64,000 nt of DNA from Peptoniphilus_A sp022767005 (GTDB taxonomy: Bacteria; Bacillota; Clostridia; Tissierellales; Peptoniphilaceae), in assembly GCF_050315115.1 (NCBI RefSeq), contig NZ_JBNPOJ010000005.1, positions 65,929 through 129,928 on the forward strand, written 5' to 3'. Shown piece after piece: positions 8,938 through 17,255 of the stretch (its first letter is position 1; each line of letters starts with the position of its first letter). A program made the position numbers and the translations under genes. The notes beneath the pieces are model-generated. The model had not been told where the DNA came from. It did not search any database and saw only the letters and a list, made by a program, of their open reading frames with translations.

Positions 8938-9114
8938 TCAAACAAAAACTCCTATTGCTAAGATTATTGCAGATGGAATCATAATAATTCGCCCAAATAA
9001 TTCTAAGAAGTTCTCCAAATTTTTATCTTCTCTATAATCCCTTAAATTTTTCGGTATACCTAAAGTCAATCCAAGCGCCACAAATATAAATCCCAAACAT
9101 CTTAATATATCCAA
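8938..9114 (-). CDS. Small membrane protein, 58 residues, TTG start, coupled to the CtlX-like gene
   Basis: Unrecognised. The frame starts at TTG (9114-9112), seven bases after GGGAG and one base after the stop of the upstream hydrolase, which is a normal translational-coupling arrangement. The product has two hydrophobic segments, about residues 5-20 (CLGFIFVALGLTLGIP) and 40-58 (GRIIMIPSAIILAIGVFV), separated by a charged stretch (KNLRDYREDKNLENFLE). This hairpin-like topology suggests a small inner-membrane protein. Codon use matches its neighbours. Its pairing with a citrulline/arginine-type hydrolase could mean a role near transport of the substrate, but that is a guess. Confidence 0.65.
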   Translation of the reverse strand: MDILRCLGFIFVALGLTLGIPKNLRDYREDKNLENFLELFGRIIMIPSAIILAIGVFV

Positions 9115-9115
9115 A

Positions 9116-10018
9116 TTATTTCTCCCTTAAGTCAAAAAAATTTTCTGCAATCATACACCTAATAGAACCGCCACCATATTTTGAGATAGTTTCTACATCA
9201 ATTGGAAGAATAAAATCATATTTTTCAATTGTCTTTTTGTGTTCATCAGTCAAAGCGTTAAATCCAGATTTTGAAATCACGAGGATATTTTTGTCCTCGC
9301 CCTTTAATTCAATTGAATTTCCTGCGTAATTATTAAATTCATCTTCAGTAAGAGAGATTATTTCCTTGCCAGAATCCCCTAGAGATTTTAAAACTTCATC
9401 TCTATTTTCACTAATCAAATTATCTGCAATTATTGCAAACTTTTTTCCCACCATCATTAGCACATTTGTGTGGTAAATATCTACACCTTTGTCCCTAGAT
9501 CTAAAATAAACTGGCTTTAAATTAAACCTCTTTGCAAATTTCAAAAATTCATCTTTGTTACAGCGTTTTGAAAGACTTCCATAGCAAATATTATTCCATC
9601 TATCTATTACAACAGCGCCAGTTCCTTCTAAAACTCTTCCCTCTTTGTTTCTAAAATCAATTACTTCAGCCCTATTGTAATCAATGATTTTTTTAAGCTG
9701 TGGCAAAATTTTATCATATTCTTTATTTCTGTTTTCTGCATACATTTCCGATACAAAAACTTTCCCTGGAAAAGTTACAAAGACATTGTTGGGAAAAATC
9801 GAATCAGGAGTAGTCTTGTCAAAATCTTCAATCACGTCCACATAAATTTTGTTTTTGCGAAGAAGACTAACAGCATCATCAAATTCCCTTAACGCAAAAC
9901 TTTTTATTTCATCTTCAGAAGTTTTCTTTGGACTAATCTGATAAATATTGTCCCTTGCCGTCTCTTTATTAAAAGTAAAGGCGTAGGGTCTAACTAAAAT
10001 CACTCTATTTGTTACCAT
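9116..10018 (-). CDS. ctlX: Citrulline-utilisation hydrolase CtlX-like (arginine deiminase-related, guanidino-group modifying fold)
   Basis: A 300-residue member of the amidinotransferase/arginine deiminase superfamily, cytoplasmic. Visible motifs are PDSIFPNNVFVTF (71-83), LEGTGAVVIDR (130-140, acidic Glu131), DIYHTNVLMMVG (His183) and GGGSIRCM with the nucleophile Cys288. This set (Cys, His, acid) is the catalytic triad of the superfamily. The closest named group I recognise is CtlX, proposed to hydrolyse citrulline; dimethylarginine hydrolase is a more distant alternative. AAAGGAGAG precedes the ATG. It is followed immediately by the small membrane protein gene and stands apart from folD because of a terminator. 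Confidence 0.8.
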   Translation of the reverse strand: MVTNRVILVRPYAFTFNKETARDNIYQISPKKTSEDEIKSFALREFDDAVSLLRKNKIYVDVIEDFDKTTPDSIFPNNVFVTFPGKVFVSEMYAENRNKEYDKILPQLKKIIDYNRAEVIDFRNKEGRVLEGTGAVVIDRWNNICYGSLSKRCNKDEFLKFAKRFNLKPVYFRSRDKGVDIYHTNVLMMVGKKFAIIADNLISENRDEVLKSLGDSGKEIISLTEDEFNNYAGNSIELKGEDKNILVISKSGFNALTDEHKKTIEKYDFILPIDVETISKYGGGSIRCMIAENFFDLREK

Positions 10019-10055
10019 TATTCTCTCCTTTCCTACATTATAACAAATTTAAAAA

Positions 10056-10081
10056 TAAAAAACTCTCCATAATAGAGAGTC
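10056..10081 (-). terminator. Intrinsic terminator after folD
   Basis: On the minus strand, ACTCTC-loop-GAGAGT is followed by TTTTTTATTTTT. It separates folD from the CtlX-like gene. Confidence 0.8.
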
Positions 10082-10087
10082 AAAAAT

Positions 10088-10918
10088 TTATTCATAGAAA
10101 TTTATTACATTTTCAATTAAAAGAAGATTAGTTATACTTCCAATGCCACCTGGCACTGGAGAATAGGCTTTAATTTTTCCATCGACAGATTTTTCGTCGA
10201 GGTCGCCCCTATATTTTCCTTCACTATTTTTTGACGTGCCAATGTCGATTACAGTTGCATCCTCGTTAAAATAACTTACATCTAAAGTTTCAGCACGACC
10301 CATTGCAGTGAAAATTATCTCTGCTGCCCTTGTGTGCTTTTTAAGGTCCACTGTCCCCACATGACATATTGTAACAGTGGCAAGATCCCTTAAAAGATAC
10401 ATCATAAGAGGTTTCCCCACAACATTTGAGTGATTGATAATAACTGTATCCTTTCCCCTTAACTCATAACCATAAAACTTTAAAAGTTCATAGGCAGCCT
10501 TTGGTGCAAGAGGAATAAATCCGCTTACATCGCCACTAAAAACTCTAGCCCTATTTATTGGGTGCATACAATCCACATCTTTTTTTGGGTCAATGGTAAG
10601 AGATATTTTTTCTTCGTCAAAACTTTCAGGAAGAGGTCTAAAAATAATTATTCCGCCAACTTTATCATCATCATTTAACTTTTTTATTCTTTCAATTACT
10701 TCATCTTCACTTGCATCCCCTTTAAACTCATTAGAATCAACACCAACGCCAAGTTTATCCGCAGTCTTTTTTATTCCCTTTTCATAGGCAATACTGCCGT
10801 AATCGTCGCCCACTCTTATAGTAGAAAGAATTGGCTTAGATTTTAGTTTTTTCACTTTTTCAATTAAACTATCACTTTTTTTCTCCACATAGTCCTTAGC
10901 ATATAAAATCTTAGTCAT
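10088..10918 (-). CDS. folD: FolD-family methylenetetrahydrofolate dehydrogenase, probably without cyclohydrolase activity
   Basis: A FolD homologue of 276 residues acting in one-carbon folate metabolism in the cytoplasm. The dinucleotide domain is intact (NHSNVVGKPLMMYLL, about 162-176) and the C-terminal PVPGGIGSIT motif is present. The folate site, however, departs from the family. In the usual S-x-x-Y-x-x-x-K block the Tyr is kept (Y45) but the catalytic Lys is Ile49. The usual VQLPLP motif reads IFRPLP, so the partner Gln is Phe93. The Asp of KDVDCMHP is kept (D116). Lys and Gln are required for the cyclohydrolase step in studied FolD proteins, so I infer a dehydrogenase-only enzyme needing a separate cyclohydrolase such as FchA. 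Confidence 0.85.
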   Translation of the reverse strand: MTKILYAKDYVEKKSDSLIEKVKKLKSKPILSTIRVGDDYGSIAYEKGIKKTADKLGVGVDSNEFKGDASEDEVIERIKKLNDDDKVGGIIIFRPLPESFDEEKISLTIDPKKDVDCMHPINRARVFSGDVSGFIPLAPKAAYELLKFYGYELRGKDTVIINHSNVVGKPLMMYLLRDLATVTICHVGTVDLKKHTRAAEIIFTAMGRAETLDVSYFNEDATVIDIGTSKNSEGKYRGDLDEKSVDGKIKAYSPVPGGIGSITNLLLIENVINFYE

Positions 10919-10960
10919 TTTTCACCTCAATTCAGTTTTTAGATATTAATTACATTATAT

Positions 10961-10990
10961 CAAAAAATACACCATAAAAAATTATGGTGT
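10961..10990 (-). terminator. Intrinsic terminator after the gltS-like gene
   Basis: On the minus strand the stem ACACCATAA/TTATGGTGT is followed by ATTTTTTG. It lies between the transporter gene and folD. Confidence 0.75.
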
Positions 10991-11052
10991 AAAATATTAT
11001 GGTCTATTTTAATTTTATAATCTTATTTAAGATAAAAAATAGTCTTCTGTAT

Positions 11053-12252
11053 TTATAAATTAGCTGCAATATTCATAGCAATCGTTATTACAAATGAATT
11101 AACAACATTAATAAATAAACTTCCAATTAATGGTACTAAGAAAAAAGCCTTAGGAGAATATCCATATTTTTCACTTAAAGTGTCCATGTTTGCCATGGCT
11201 GTAGGAACAGCACCAAGACCAAATCCACAATGACCAGCTGTAATTATACAAGCATCGTAGTCGCCACCCATAAACTTAAATGTTAAAAATACTCCAAATA
11301 AAACCATTAAAATGACTTGTCCAAATAGTAAAATTAACATAGGTGTAGCAAGATCAGCTAACTCCCATAACTTTAATTTCATCATACTCATAGCTAAAAA
11401 GATAGATAAAGAAATGTCCCCCATTAATTCCAGCTCGGAATGATGTATATGAAATCTGTTTTCATTATTATTGAGATTTAAAATAGCTGCAGATGCTAAC
11501 ATTCCTCCTACCGAAGCTGGAAAGTTAAGCCCTGATAAACTTAATATTTTTGATAGCATTGTTCCTAAGCCAATTGATATTAACATAAGATAAGCAGATT
11601 CTCTAAATCCCTTTATAGTTAGATCATTTTTCATCGTTGTTTCAAAATCTATTATATTATCTTCTTCACTTGCTGATTTAGTTTTTGACTTTTTCTCAAT
11701 TAAAAATCTTCCCACAGGACCTCCTATTAACGCTCCCGCAACAAGTCCAAAGGTAGCCGCAGATAAGGTTATTGTAGTTGCCGTTTCTAAACCTAATTTT
11801 ACTAGATCTGGTGCAAACGCAGCACTAGTTCCATGTCCTCCTGTCATTGGTATAGATGCTGTTGCAACTCCAACTAATGGATCTACGCCTATTATTAATG
11901 ATCCAACAATACCCCAAACATTTTGTAATATAACAAGCACGCTTGATAAAATTAAAAACACAATCGCTGCTTTACCTGCTTTTTTAAGGAGAGGTATACT
12001 AGCTGTAAAACCTATGCTAGTATAGAAAATAAGCATGAAAAAATCACTTAAAGTAAAATCAAACTTTATCATAAATGTTTTTGTTATATAGCCTAAAAGA
12101 GTTATAATTGTAAAAATAATTCCACCAACAACTGGAACAGGTATACAAAACTTCTCTAATATGTAGATTCTCTTTTTAACGAATGATCCTAATAGTAACA
12201 CTAAAACCGCGATTGTCGCAGTATAAAACATATTCAATTCAATTGTAAACAT
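11053..12252 (-). CDS. gltS: Sodium/glutamate symporter family transporter (GltS-like)
   Basis: An integral membrane carrier of 399 residues with about ten hydrophobic segments in two halves. The family signatures are visible in each half: GVATASIPMTGGHGTSAAFAP near the middle and GHCGFGLGAVPTAMANM near the C-terminus, which are the pore-loop GGHGT-type motifs of GltS. The charged loop around residues 185-205 separates the halves. It is downstream of, and probably cotranscribed with, the M29-like gene (25-base gap, with AGGAGG before the ATG). Family knowledge gives Na+-coupled glutamate uptake; the paired hydrolase may indicate a different acidic substrate. Confidence 0.88.
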   Translation of the reverse strand: MFTIELNMFYTATIAVLVLLLGSFVKKRIYILEKFCIPVPVVGGIIFTIITLLGYITKTFMIKFDFTLSDFFMLIFYTSIGFTASIPLLKKAGKAAIVFLILSSVLVILQNVWGIVGSLIIGVDPLVGVATASIPMTGGHGTSAAFAPDLVKLGLETATTITLSAATFGLVAGALIGGPVGRFLIEKKSKTKSASEEDNIIDFETTMKNDLTIKGFRESAYLMLISIGLGTMLSKILSLSGLNFPASVGGMLASAAILNLNNNENRFHIHHSELELMGDISLSIFLAMSMMKLKLWELADLATPMLILLFGQVILMVLFGVFLTFKFMGGDYDACIITAGHCGFGLGAVPTAMANMDTLSEKYGYSPKAFFLVPLIGSLFINVVNSFVITIAMNIAANL

Positions 12253-12277
12253 AAGAATCCTCCTTTACAGCTTTCAT

Positions 12278-13246
12278 TTAGAAAGCAATTTTCCCGTCTT
12301 TTAATATTTCTACTCCATCTGCAACAACTGTAGCTCCTGTCATTATTGCATCATAATGACATGCTGCCTTTAAAGTTCCACCTAAGTTCACGCTAGTTCC
12401 AATTCCTATATGAGCTGAACCGTACACACCTTCATCTTCTAGCATTAAACCAACAAAACTGCATTTTGGATTTAAACCTATACCTAGCTCTGCTATATTA
12501 TAAACGTTAGGATCATTCATAGACTTAAAATTATCTGATAACATTTTTGCTTGATAGCCACCTTTTATATCTACAATGAATCCATCAACAACTTCAAATT
12601 CAATTGGCTCTTCTAATAAACCTATTCCAATGTATGGTACACTAGCGTCTGCGACTATCTTTCCCTGCGCTGTTCCTTCTATTGGAGAAACGTTGGCTTC
12701 AATTGTCGGTGCTGTTGAAAACTCACCAGGTTCAACTATGCAATATAAAGAATTTCCTCGTCTACCTTCAGCCGAAAAAGTTAAATCTGTTCCCATTGGA
12801 GTTGTTAAATGAATTTTTTTAGAATTTGCTAGCATACTAGCAACCTTTTTACATAAAGGTGCTTGTTTTTCAAAATCACATTCCATCCCTCCGTGAATCA
12901 TCATATCTTCAGTAAATTGCGTTAAAACAATTCCTCTACTTCCATTTTCAGTAGCTTTTTTCACAGCATTTGTATGTGTTATAGATTTACCTACAACAGA
13001 TAAGAAAGCATCTGAAGCCTTCATCGCTTCTGCAATAATTTTTGGTGGCTCATTACTATCAAACTCTCTCGGCATCATTATAGTAATTACTGGTTCAATA
13101 TCTTTTCTATAAGCAGATGCAGCTATTGTCTCGGCTATACTAATTTTGTCTGGTTCTGTAACAATTAAAAGCTTCTCTCCTTTTTTCATTTTTAAATTAA
13201 CGTCAATTAATTTATCTGCTATCTTTCCCATCAAAATTTTTTTCAT
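12278..13246 (-). CDS. M29 aminopeptidase / NicX-like metal-dependent protein (COG2309 type)
   Basis: A protein of 322 residues resembling the aminopeptidase T (M29) and 2,5-dihydroxypyridine dioxygenase superfamily. Candidate metal-site segments are near the C-terminus: NIAELGIGLNPKC, GVYGSAHIGIGTSVNLGG and ACHYDAI, giving a Glu-His-His-Asp pattern. The N-terminal half has the open sheet typical of the group (KKGEKLLIVTEPDKISIAETIA). It is shorter than true M29 peptidases (about 370-410), which makes the smaller NicX-like subgroup possible. The start follows GGGAG. It precedes the GltS-like gene and lies downstream of a GntR repressor, suggesting an uptake-and-degradation pair. The substrate is unknown. 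Confidence 0.6.
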   Translation of the reverse strand: MKKILMGKIADKLIDVNLKMKKGEKLLIVTEPDKISIAETIAASAYRKDIEPVITIMMPREFDSNEPPKIIAEAMKASDAFLSVVGKSITHTNAVKKATENGSRGIVLTQFTEDMMIHGGMECDFEKQAPLCKKVASMLANSKKIHLTTPMGTDLTFSAEGRRGNSLYCIVEPGEFSTAPTIEANVSPIEGTAQGKIVADASVPYIGIGLLEEPIEFEVVDGFIVDIKGGYQAKMLSDNFKSMNDPNVYNIAELGIGLNPKCSFVGLMLEDEGVYGSAHIGIGTSVNLGGTLKAACHYDAIMTGATVVADGVEILKDGKIAF

Positions 13247-13385
13247 TAAAAATACTCCCTCTCACGTTTTATATTTTCTATTTTCTATAGAATATTTTAT
13301 CTTAGTACTATTATAATTCTTTTTTCAATGCTTTACAATAATAAATTTAAAAAATAAATAAATTGTTTTAAAAAATTTCAAAATA

Positions 13386-13422
13386 AAAAAAGGCAAAGAA
13401 AATAAAATTCCTCGCCTTTTTT
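13386..13422 (-). terminator. Intrinsic terminator after gntR
   Basis: The arms AAAAAAGGC and GCCTTTTTT enclose about 20 bases and end in a T-run on both strands. It lies between the GntR gene and the M29-like gene. Confidence 0.75.
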
Positions 13423-13425
13423 GAT

Positions 13426-13453
13426 ACAATGTATTTATAAAAACATACTTTGT
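13426..13453. promoter_or_regulatory. Inverted repeat, candidate GntR operator 1
   Basis: The arms ACAATGTAT and ATACTTTGT match at 8 of 9 positions around a 10-base spacer. A related repeat lies upstream of gntR at 14201-14227; both contain AATGTATTT followed by ACAT after 5-7 bases. It lies between the gntR terminator and the M29-like gene that this regulator probably controls. Confidence 0.4.
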
Positions 13454-13467
13454 CATTAAATGTGTAT

Positions 13468-14136
13468 TTAGTTAATCTTTTTCTTGTTAATTATATAATA
13501 ACATCCTTTTTTTATATGATCCTGTAAATACTTTTTAGCTTGTTCTAAATTTTTTTCTTTAAGAGCATTCAAAATATTTAAGTGTTCTTCTAAAATTTCC
13601 TTTCGTCTTATTTTATCACTAGCAGAAATATTTCTATCTCTTATTAAAACATCATTCAAGTTTCCTATCAATTTTTTTAATCGTTTATTTCCTGACTTCT
13701 CAACAATAAAATTATGCAACTTATTGCTCATATCAACATTGCTATCAATATCATTAATCTTGGTATTTTCTTCTATTTCTTCAATTAAATTATCAATTTC
13801 ATCTTCAGAAATATTAGGCATTGCTAGCTCTAAAGCTAACTTTTCTAAAGCTTGCCTGCATTCATACACTTCAATTAATTCCTTTTCAGAAAATTCCTTG
13901 ACATAAACCCCTTTGTATGGAATAACCTCTAAAAATCCTTCTGTAGCCAATCTTCTAAAAGTTTCTCTTACGGGAGTTGCACTCACTCCTAAAGCTTCTG
14001 CAATATCCGTCTCATTTAACTTCTGCCCAACTTCAAAAATGTTATCTAAGAGCATTTGTTTTAATGATTCATAAACTTGCTGGTTTAGAGTTTTTTTATT
14101 CTTAATTTTATAATTTTTAACTTCACTTTTTTCCAT
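13468..14136 (-). CDS. GntR-family transcriptional regulator (FadR/FCD subfamily)
   Basis: A DNA-binding regulator of 222 residues. The N-terminal winged helix (about 15-80) has the GntR pattern: LNETDIAEALGVSATPVRETFRRLATEGFLEVIPYKGVYV. The C-terminal all-helical FCD domain (about 90-210) carries metal/ligand-type residues in LHNFIVEKSGNKRL and EHLNILNALKEKN. It is upstream of, and in the same direction as, the M29-like and GltS-like genes but separated by a terminator. Two similar inverted repeats flank it, one before its start, which suggests autoregulation and local control. The ligand is unknown; FCD regulators usually bind organic or amino acids. Confidence 0.9.
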   Translation of the reverse strand: MEKSEVKNYKIKNKKTLNQQVYESLKQMLLDNIFEVGQKLNETDIAEALGVSATPVRETFRRLATEGFLEVIPYKGVYVKEFSEKELIEVYECRQALEKLALELAMPNISEDEIDNLIEEIEENTKINDIDSNVDMSNKLHNFIVEKSGNKRLKKLIGNLNDVLIRDRNISASDKIRRKEILEEHLNILNALKEKNLEQAKKYLQDHIKKGCYYIINKKKIN

Positions 14137-14200
14137 AATGTCATATCTCCATATAATTATTAATATTATTTATCTAATAATCATTATTATAACAAATAAT

Positions 14201-14227
14201 ATAATGTATTTTAATTACATGCATTAT
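14201..14227. promoter_or_regulatory. Inverted repeat, candidate GntR operator 2
   Basis: ATAATGTAT and ATGCATTAT match at 8 of 9 positions around a 9-base spacer, about 65 bases before the gntR start. It shares the core AATGTATTT-n5-ACAT with the repeat at 13426-13453. Confidence 0.4.
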
Positions 14228-14236
14228 ATTCCCTAT

Positions 14237-15127
14237 TTAAGAATTGCTGTTTGGAATATAAACTTCCACTGCTTCCTTTAAAATTTTTATATCAACTGGT
14301 AAACTAGGTCCTCTATCCCCATCTATATCCATTATAACCTCTTCTGTACCCAAAGATGAAATTTTTGCTTCCCTTATTGTATAATGGAGAACATTATCCC
14401 CTTCTTCAACTTCTCCAGCAATTGAATCCTTTAAAACCTCAAGTCTGTCTTTTATAGAATCACTTGTCAAAATAAATAAATCAGCATTTCCGTTATCTCT
14501 TTTTTTATTTTTATTTGTAAATTCTAATTTCCCTATTTTATTTGAAAGGGCAACTATTAAGTGATCCACTGGGCCGCTATAATTCCCGCCCTTAGATTTT
14601 ACTTCTAGATTATATTCTTCAGATGAAGTTAATTTTTCTATGGATTTTTTTATATACGCAAAGCCTCCAAATTTTGATTTTTCCTCTGAAGATACTTCGT
14701 GAATTGCTTCTGGAACTGCGCCAATAGATGCAAATAAGCTAAAAACTTTGTCATTTGCCTTTCCTAAATCTATCTTTTTTGTCTTTTTAAAATCAAAGGA
14801 CAATAGTGCCTTTACTTTATCTTCTGGAATTTCTAATTTTTTTGCCAATAAATTTCCCGTACCTCCTGGCAAAATTAAAAGTTTTGCCCTTGAAGAAATT
14901 TTATTCATTCCCATTAAAACTTCATTTACAGTTCCATCGCCACCATATACTCCAATGGCGTCAACATTTTTCACTTCTTCGACAAAATTTGTGCCATCGC
15001 CAGCTTTCTTTGTTTCTTTTAAAATTATTTCATCAAAGTACTTTTTAAGTTCTTCATTGATTTTTCCAATAAATTCTTTTCCACTTTCATCGCCTGAACT
15101 GGGATTATAAATAAATAAAATTTTCAT
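14237..15127 (-). CDS. Diacylglycerol/lipid kinase family protein (DgkB/YegS-like)
   Basis: A soluble lipid kinase of 296 residues that would act at the membrane surface. The nucleotide-binding motif GGDGTVNEVLMG is at about 62-73, and the second glycine patch LPGGTGNLLAKKL follows at about 85-97. The C-terminal sheet domain ends with an IDGDRGPSLPVDI motif typical of the family. In Firmicutes such enzymes recycle diacylglycerol from lipoteichoic acid synthesis. It follows the SDR gene by 16 bases in the same direction. The substrate (diacylglycerol or another lipid) is inferred from family only. Confidence 0.88.
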   Translation of the reverse strand: MKILFIYNPSSGDESGKEFIGKINEELKKYFDEIILKETKKAGDGTNFVEEVKNVDAIGVYGGDGTVNEVLMGMNKISSRAKLLILPGGTGNLLAKKLEIPEDKVKALLSFDFKKTKKIDLGKANDKVFSLFASIGAVPEAIHEVSSEEKSKFGGFAYIKKSIEKLTSSEEYNLEVKSKGGNYSGPVDHLIVALSNKIGKLEFTNKNKKRDNGNADLFILTSDSIKDRLEVLKDSIAGEVEEGDNVLHYTIREAKISSLGTEEVIMDIDGDRGPSLPVDIKILKEAVEVYIPNSNS

Positions 15128-15143
15128 ATTTCTCCTAACTTAA

Positions 15144-15878
15144 TTAATATACAATCATTCCACCATTTGGCGAAATTATTTGACCCGTCATGTAAGAATT
15201 TTTGTCCGAAATTATAAATGCCACTAGCTCGGCAATTTCTTCTGTGGTTGCAAGTCTGCCCATAGGTATATCTTCTGATAAAATACATAAATTTTCTTCT
15301 CCAATTTTATTTGTCATTGGTGTGTCAACAGCTCCTGGAGCAATGGCGTTTACTGTTATGCCCGAGTATCCCAACTCCTGTGCCAATGCCTTAGTAAGTG
15401 CATTTATGGCACCCTTAGTCGCCGAATAATGACTTTCCATAGAGCCTCCAACTATGCCCCAGATGGAAGACATATTTAAAATTTTTCCAGAATGTCTTTC
15501 TAACATATAGGGTAGAGCTGCGTGAATAGCATTGTAAACTCCCTTTACATTTACATCAAATATTTCATCCCAAGTTTTTTCATCAATGTCTTGGAAAAGG
15601 GCATAGCTAGAAATCCCAGCATTGTTTATCAATATGTCTACTCCTTTAAATCTCTTTGAAACTTCATTAAACATTTTTTCAACTTCAGCAAATTTTGTAA
15701 CATCTGCCTTTATTGCTAGGGCATCCTTGCCCATTTCTCTAATTTCTTTTTCTAATTTTTTTGCTTCATCTTCAGACTTATTGTAATTAATTATTATTCT
15801 GTATTCTTCTTTTGCAAGCCTCTTTGCAATATCTCGTCCTATTCCCCTTGAGGATCCAGTTATAAGTACAGTTTTCAT
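15144..15878 (-). CDS. Short-chain dehydrogenase/reductase, FabG-like
   Basis: An NAD(P)-dependent oxidoreductase of 244 residues. The cofactor motif TGSSRGIG is at 7-14, NNAG at 85-88, the active-site Ser at about 137-138 in NMSSIWG, and Tyr151/Lys155 in YSATKGA. The C-terminal MTGQIISPNGGM is typical of the FabG group. I start at the ATG at 15878 because an in-frame ATG ten codons earlier lies before the ribosome site. FabG is usually found in a fab cluster; here the only neighbour is the lipid kinase gene, so this may be a FabG paralogue with another substrate. Confidence 0.85.
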   Translation of the reverse strand: MKTVLITGSSRGIGRDIAKRLAKEEYRIIINYNKSEDEAKKLEKEIREMGKDALAIKADVTKFAEVEKMFNEVSKRFKGVDILINNAGISSYALFQDIDEKTWDEIFDVNVKGVYNAIHAALPYMLERHSGKILNMSSIWGIVGGSMESHYSATKGAINALTKALAQELGYSGITVNAIAPGAVDTPMTNKIGEENLCILSEDIPMGRLATTEEIAELVAFIISDKNSYMTGQIISPNGGMIVY

Positions 15879-15959
15879 CTCACACCAACCTTTAAGTAAA
15901 TTATACACAATATTTTGTCATTATTATAATAGATATTATTACATAAAAATCTTTAACGC

Positions 15960-15993
15960 AAAAAAAGCTACACCCTTGGGCATAGCTTTTTTT
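15960..15993. terminator. Intrinsic terminator (symporter gene end)
   Basis: The stem AAAAAAGCTA/TAGCTTTTTT encloses about 12 bases, with T-runs on both strands. It ends the serine operon, which runs in the minus direction. Confidence 0.85.
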
Positions 15994-16012
15994 AGGTAAA
16001 TATGCTATTTAA

Positions 16013-17254
16013 TTATAATTCTATTCTCGCTTCTTCCTCAAAGTTTTCTTCTGGAATAGGTTTCTTTACAATGTGTTTGTAGTAAATTTTTTCAACTGCC
16101 ATAGAAATAGCATTGTCGCCAGTTACATTGGCTGCTGTACCAAAAGAGTCTTGAGTTAAATATAGTGAAATTAAGATTGTAGCAAGTGTGCCTGATGAAT
16201 CAATTCCAACTACTGGTAAGAATGGAAGGGCACTCATTACTGCTCCTCCTGGTGCTCCTGGTGCTGCTACCATTGCAACTCCTAGGATACCAATAAATTT
16301 AATAATTAGTCCAAAAGAGTGGTCCATATTAAACATTGTAAGCAATGTAAATACACAAGCTGTTAAAGTAATCATAGATCCAGCTAAGTGAACTGTTGCA
16401 CATAGAGGGATACAGAATTCTCTAATTTGTCTTGTTACTCCCATTTTTCTGTTACAAGCAACATTAACAGGGATAGTAGCAGCTGAAGATTGAGTTCCTA
16501 CTGCTGTTAAATATGCTGGTACTGCAGCTCTTAAACATTTTACAGGGTTTCTTCCAGTGTACCCTCCTGCTGCTGTAAATAGAATAACCATGTATAGCAA
16601 GTGCAAAATAATAATACATAGGAATATCTTCCAGAATATACCAAGAATTGCAAATACTGAACCTGAATATGATAAGTTACAGAAGTTACCAAAGATAAAG
16701 AATGGAAGTAGAGGAATTACAAATCTTGCTAATACTAAATTTATAATTTCGTTGAATTCGTTAATTCCTTTGTAGAATATTTCTCCCTTGCCCTTTGTTC
16801 TTAATGCTGAAACTGTAAGTCCTAACATAAATGCAAGTACAAGTGCTGCAGTTACATCAATGAAAGCTCCTAGTGGAATTTCAAAGAATGGTTTAATTTC
16901 ATTTGCTGTTGCTTTTTGAACTTGTTCTGCAAGTTCTGGTTTAATAAAACTTGGGAATATGTTTCTTGCCATTGTATAAGATAGTGAACCTGCTATAAGT
17001 GTTGATATATAAGAAAGTCCAACTGTTACTCCCAAAAGTTTTCCAGCACCTTCTGATAAGTCTGCAATACCCTTAGAAACAAAGGCAATGATCATCAATG
17101 GAATGATGAAATTTAAAAATGCTCCAAATAATCCAGAGATTGTGATTGCAATTTTAGTTACCCATGCTGGCAAATATTGACCAACAAGAATACCTAGTGC
17201 AATAGCTATTATAAGTCTAGGAATTAGACCTATTTTTTTCTTTTTTTCTGTCAT
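16013..17254 (-). CDS. Dicarboxylate/amino acid:cation symporter (DAACS family), probable serine transporter
   Basis: A membrane symporter of 413 residues with the DAACS architecture. The serine-rich re-entrant loop reads TQSSAATIPVNV and the second re-entrant/TM8 region reads GAPGGAVMSALPFLPVVGI; the late motif TQDSFGTAANVTGDN supplies the substrate-binding Asp and Asn. It is the last gene after sdaAB and sdaAA, with a 1-base gap to sdaAA. I infer that it imports serine, or serine/threonine as SstT does, for the dehydratase. Glutamate/aspartate transport is the family alternative. Confidence 0.88.
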   Translation of the reverse strand: MTEKKKKIGLIPRLIIAIALGILVGQYLPAWVTKIAITISGLFGAFLNFIIPLMIIAFVSKGIADLSEGAGKLLGVTVGLSYISTLIAGSLSYTMARNIFPSFIKPELAEQVQKATANEIKPFFEIPLGAFIDVTAALVLAFMLGLTVSALRTKGKGEIFYKGINEFNEIINLVLARFVIPLLPFFIFGNFCNLSYSGSVFAILGIFWKIFLCIIILHLLYMVILFTAAGGYTGRNPVKCLRAAVPAYLTAVGTQSSAATIPVNVACNRKMGVTRQIREFCIPLCATVHLAGSMITLTACVFTLLTMFNMDHSFGLIIKFIGILGVAMVAAPGAPGGAVMSALPFLPVVGIDSSGTLATILISLYLTQDSFGTAANVTGDNAISMAVEKIYYKHIVKKPIPEENFEEEARIEL

Positions 17255-17255
17255 T

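Noticed and set aside
15144..15878. A fatty-acid synthesis cluster around the FabG-like gene
   Set aside because: No other fab gene is adjacent; the SDR alone cannot define the pathway.
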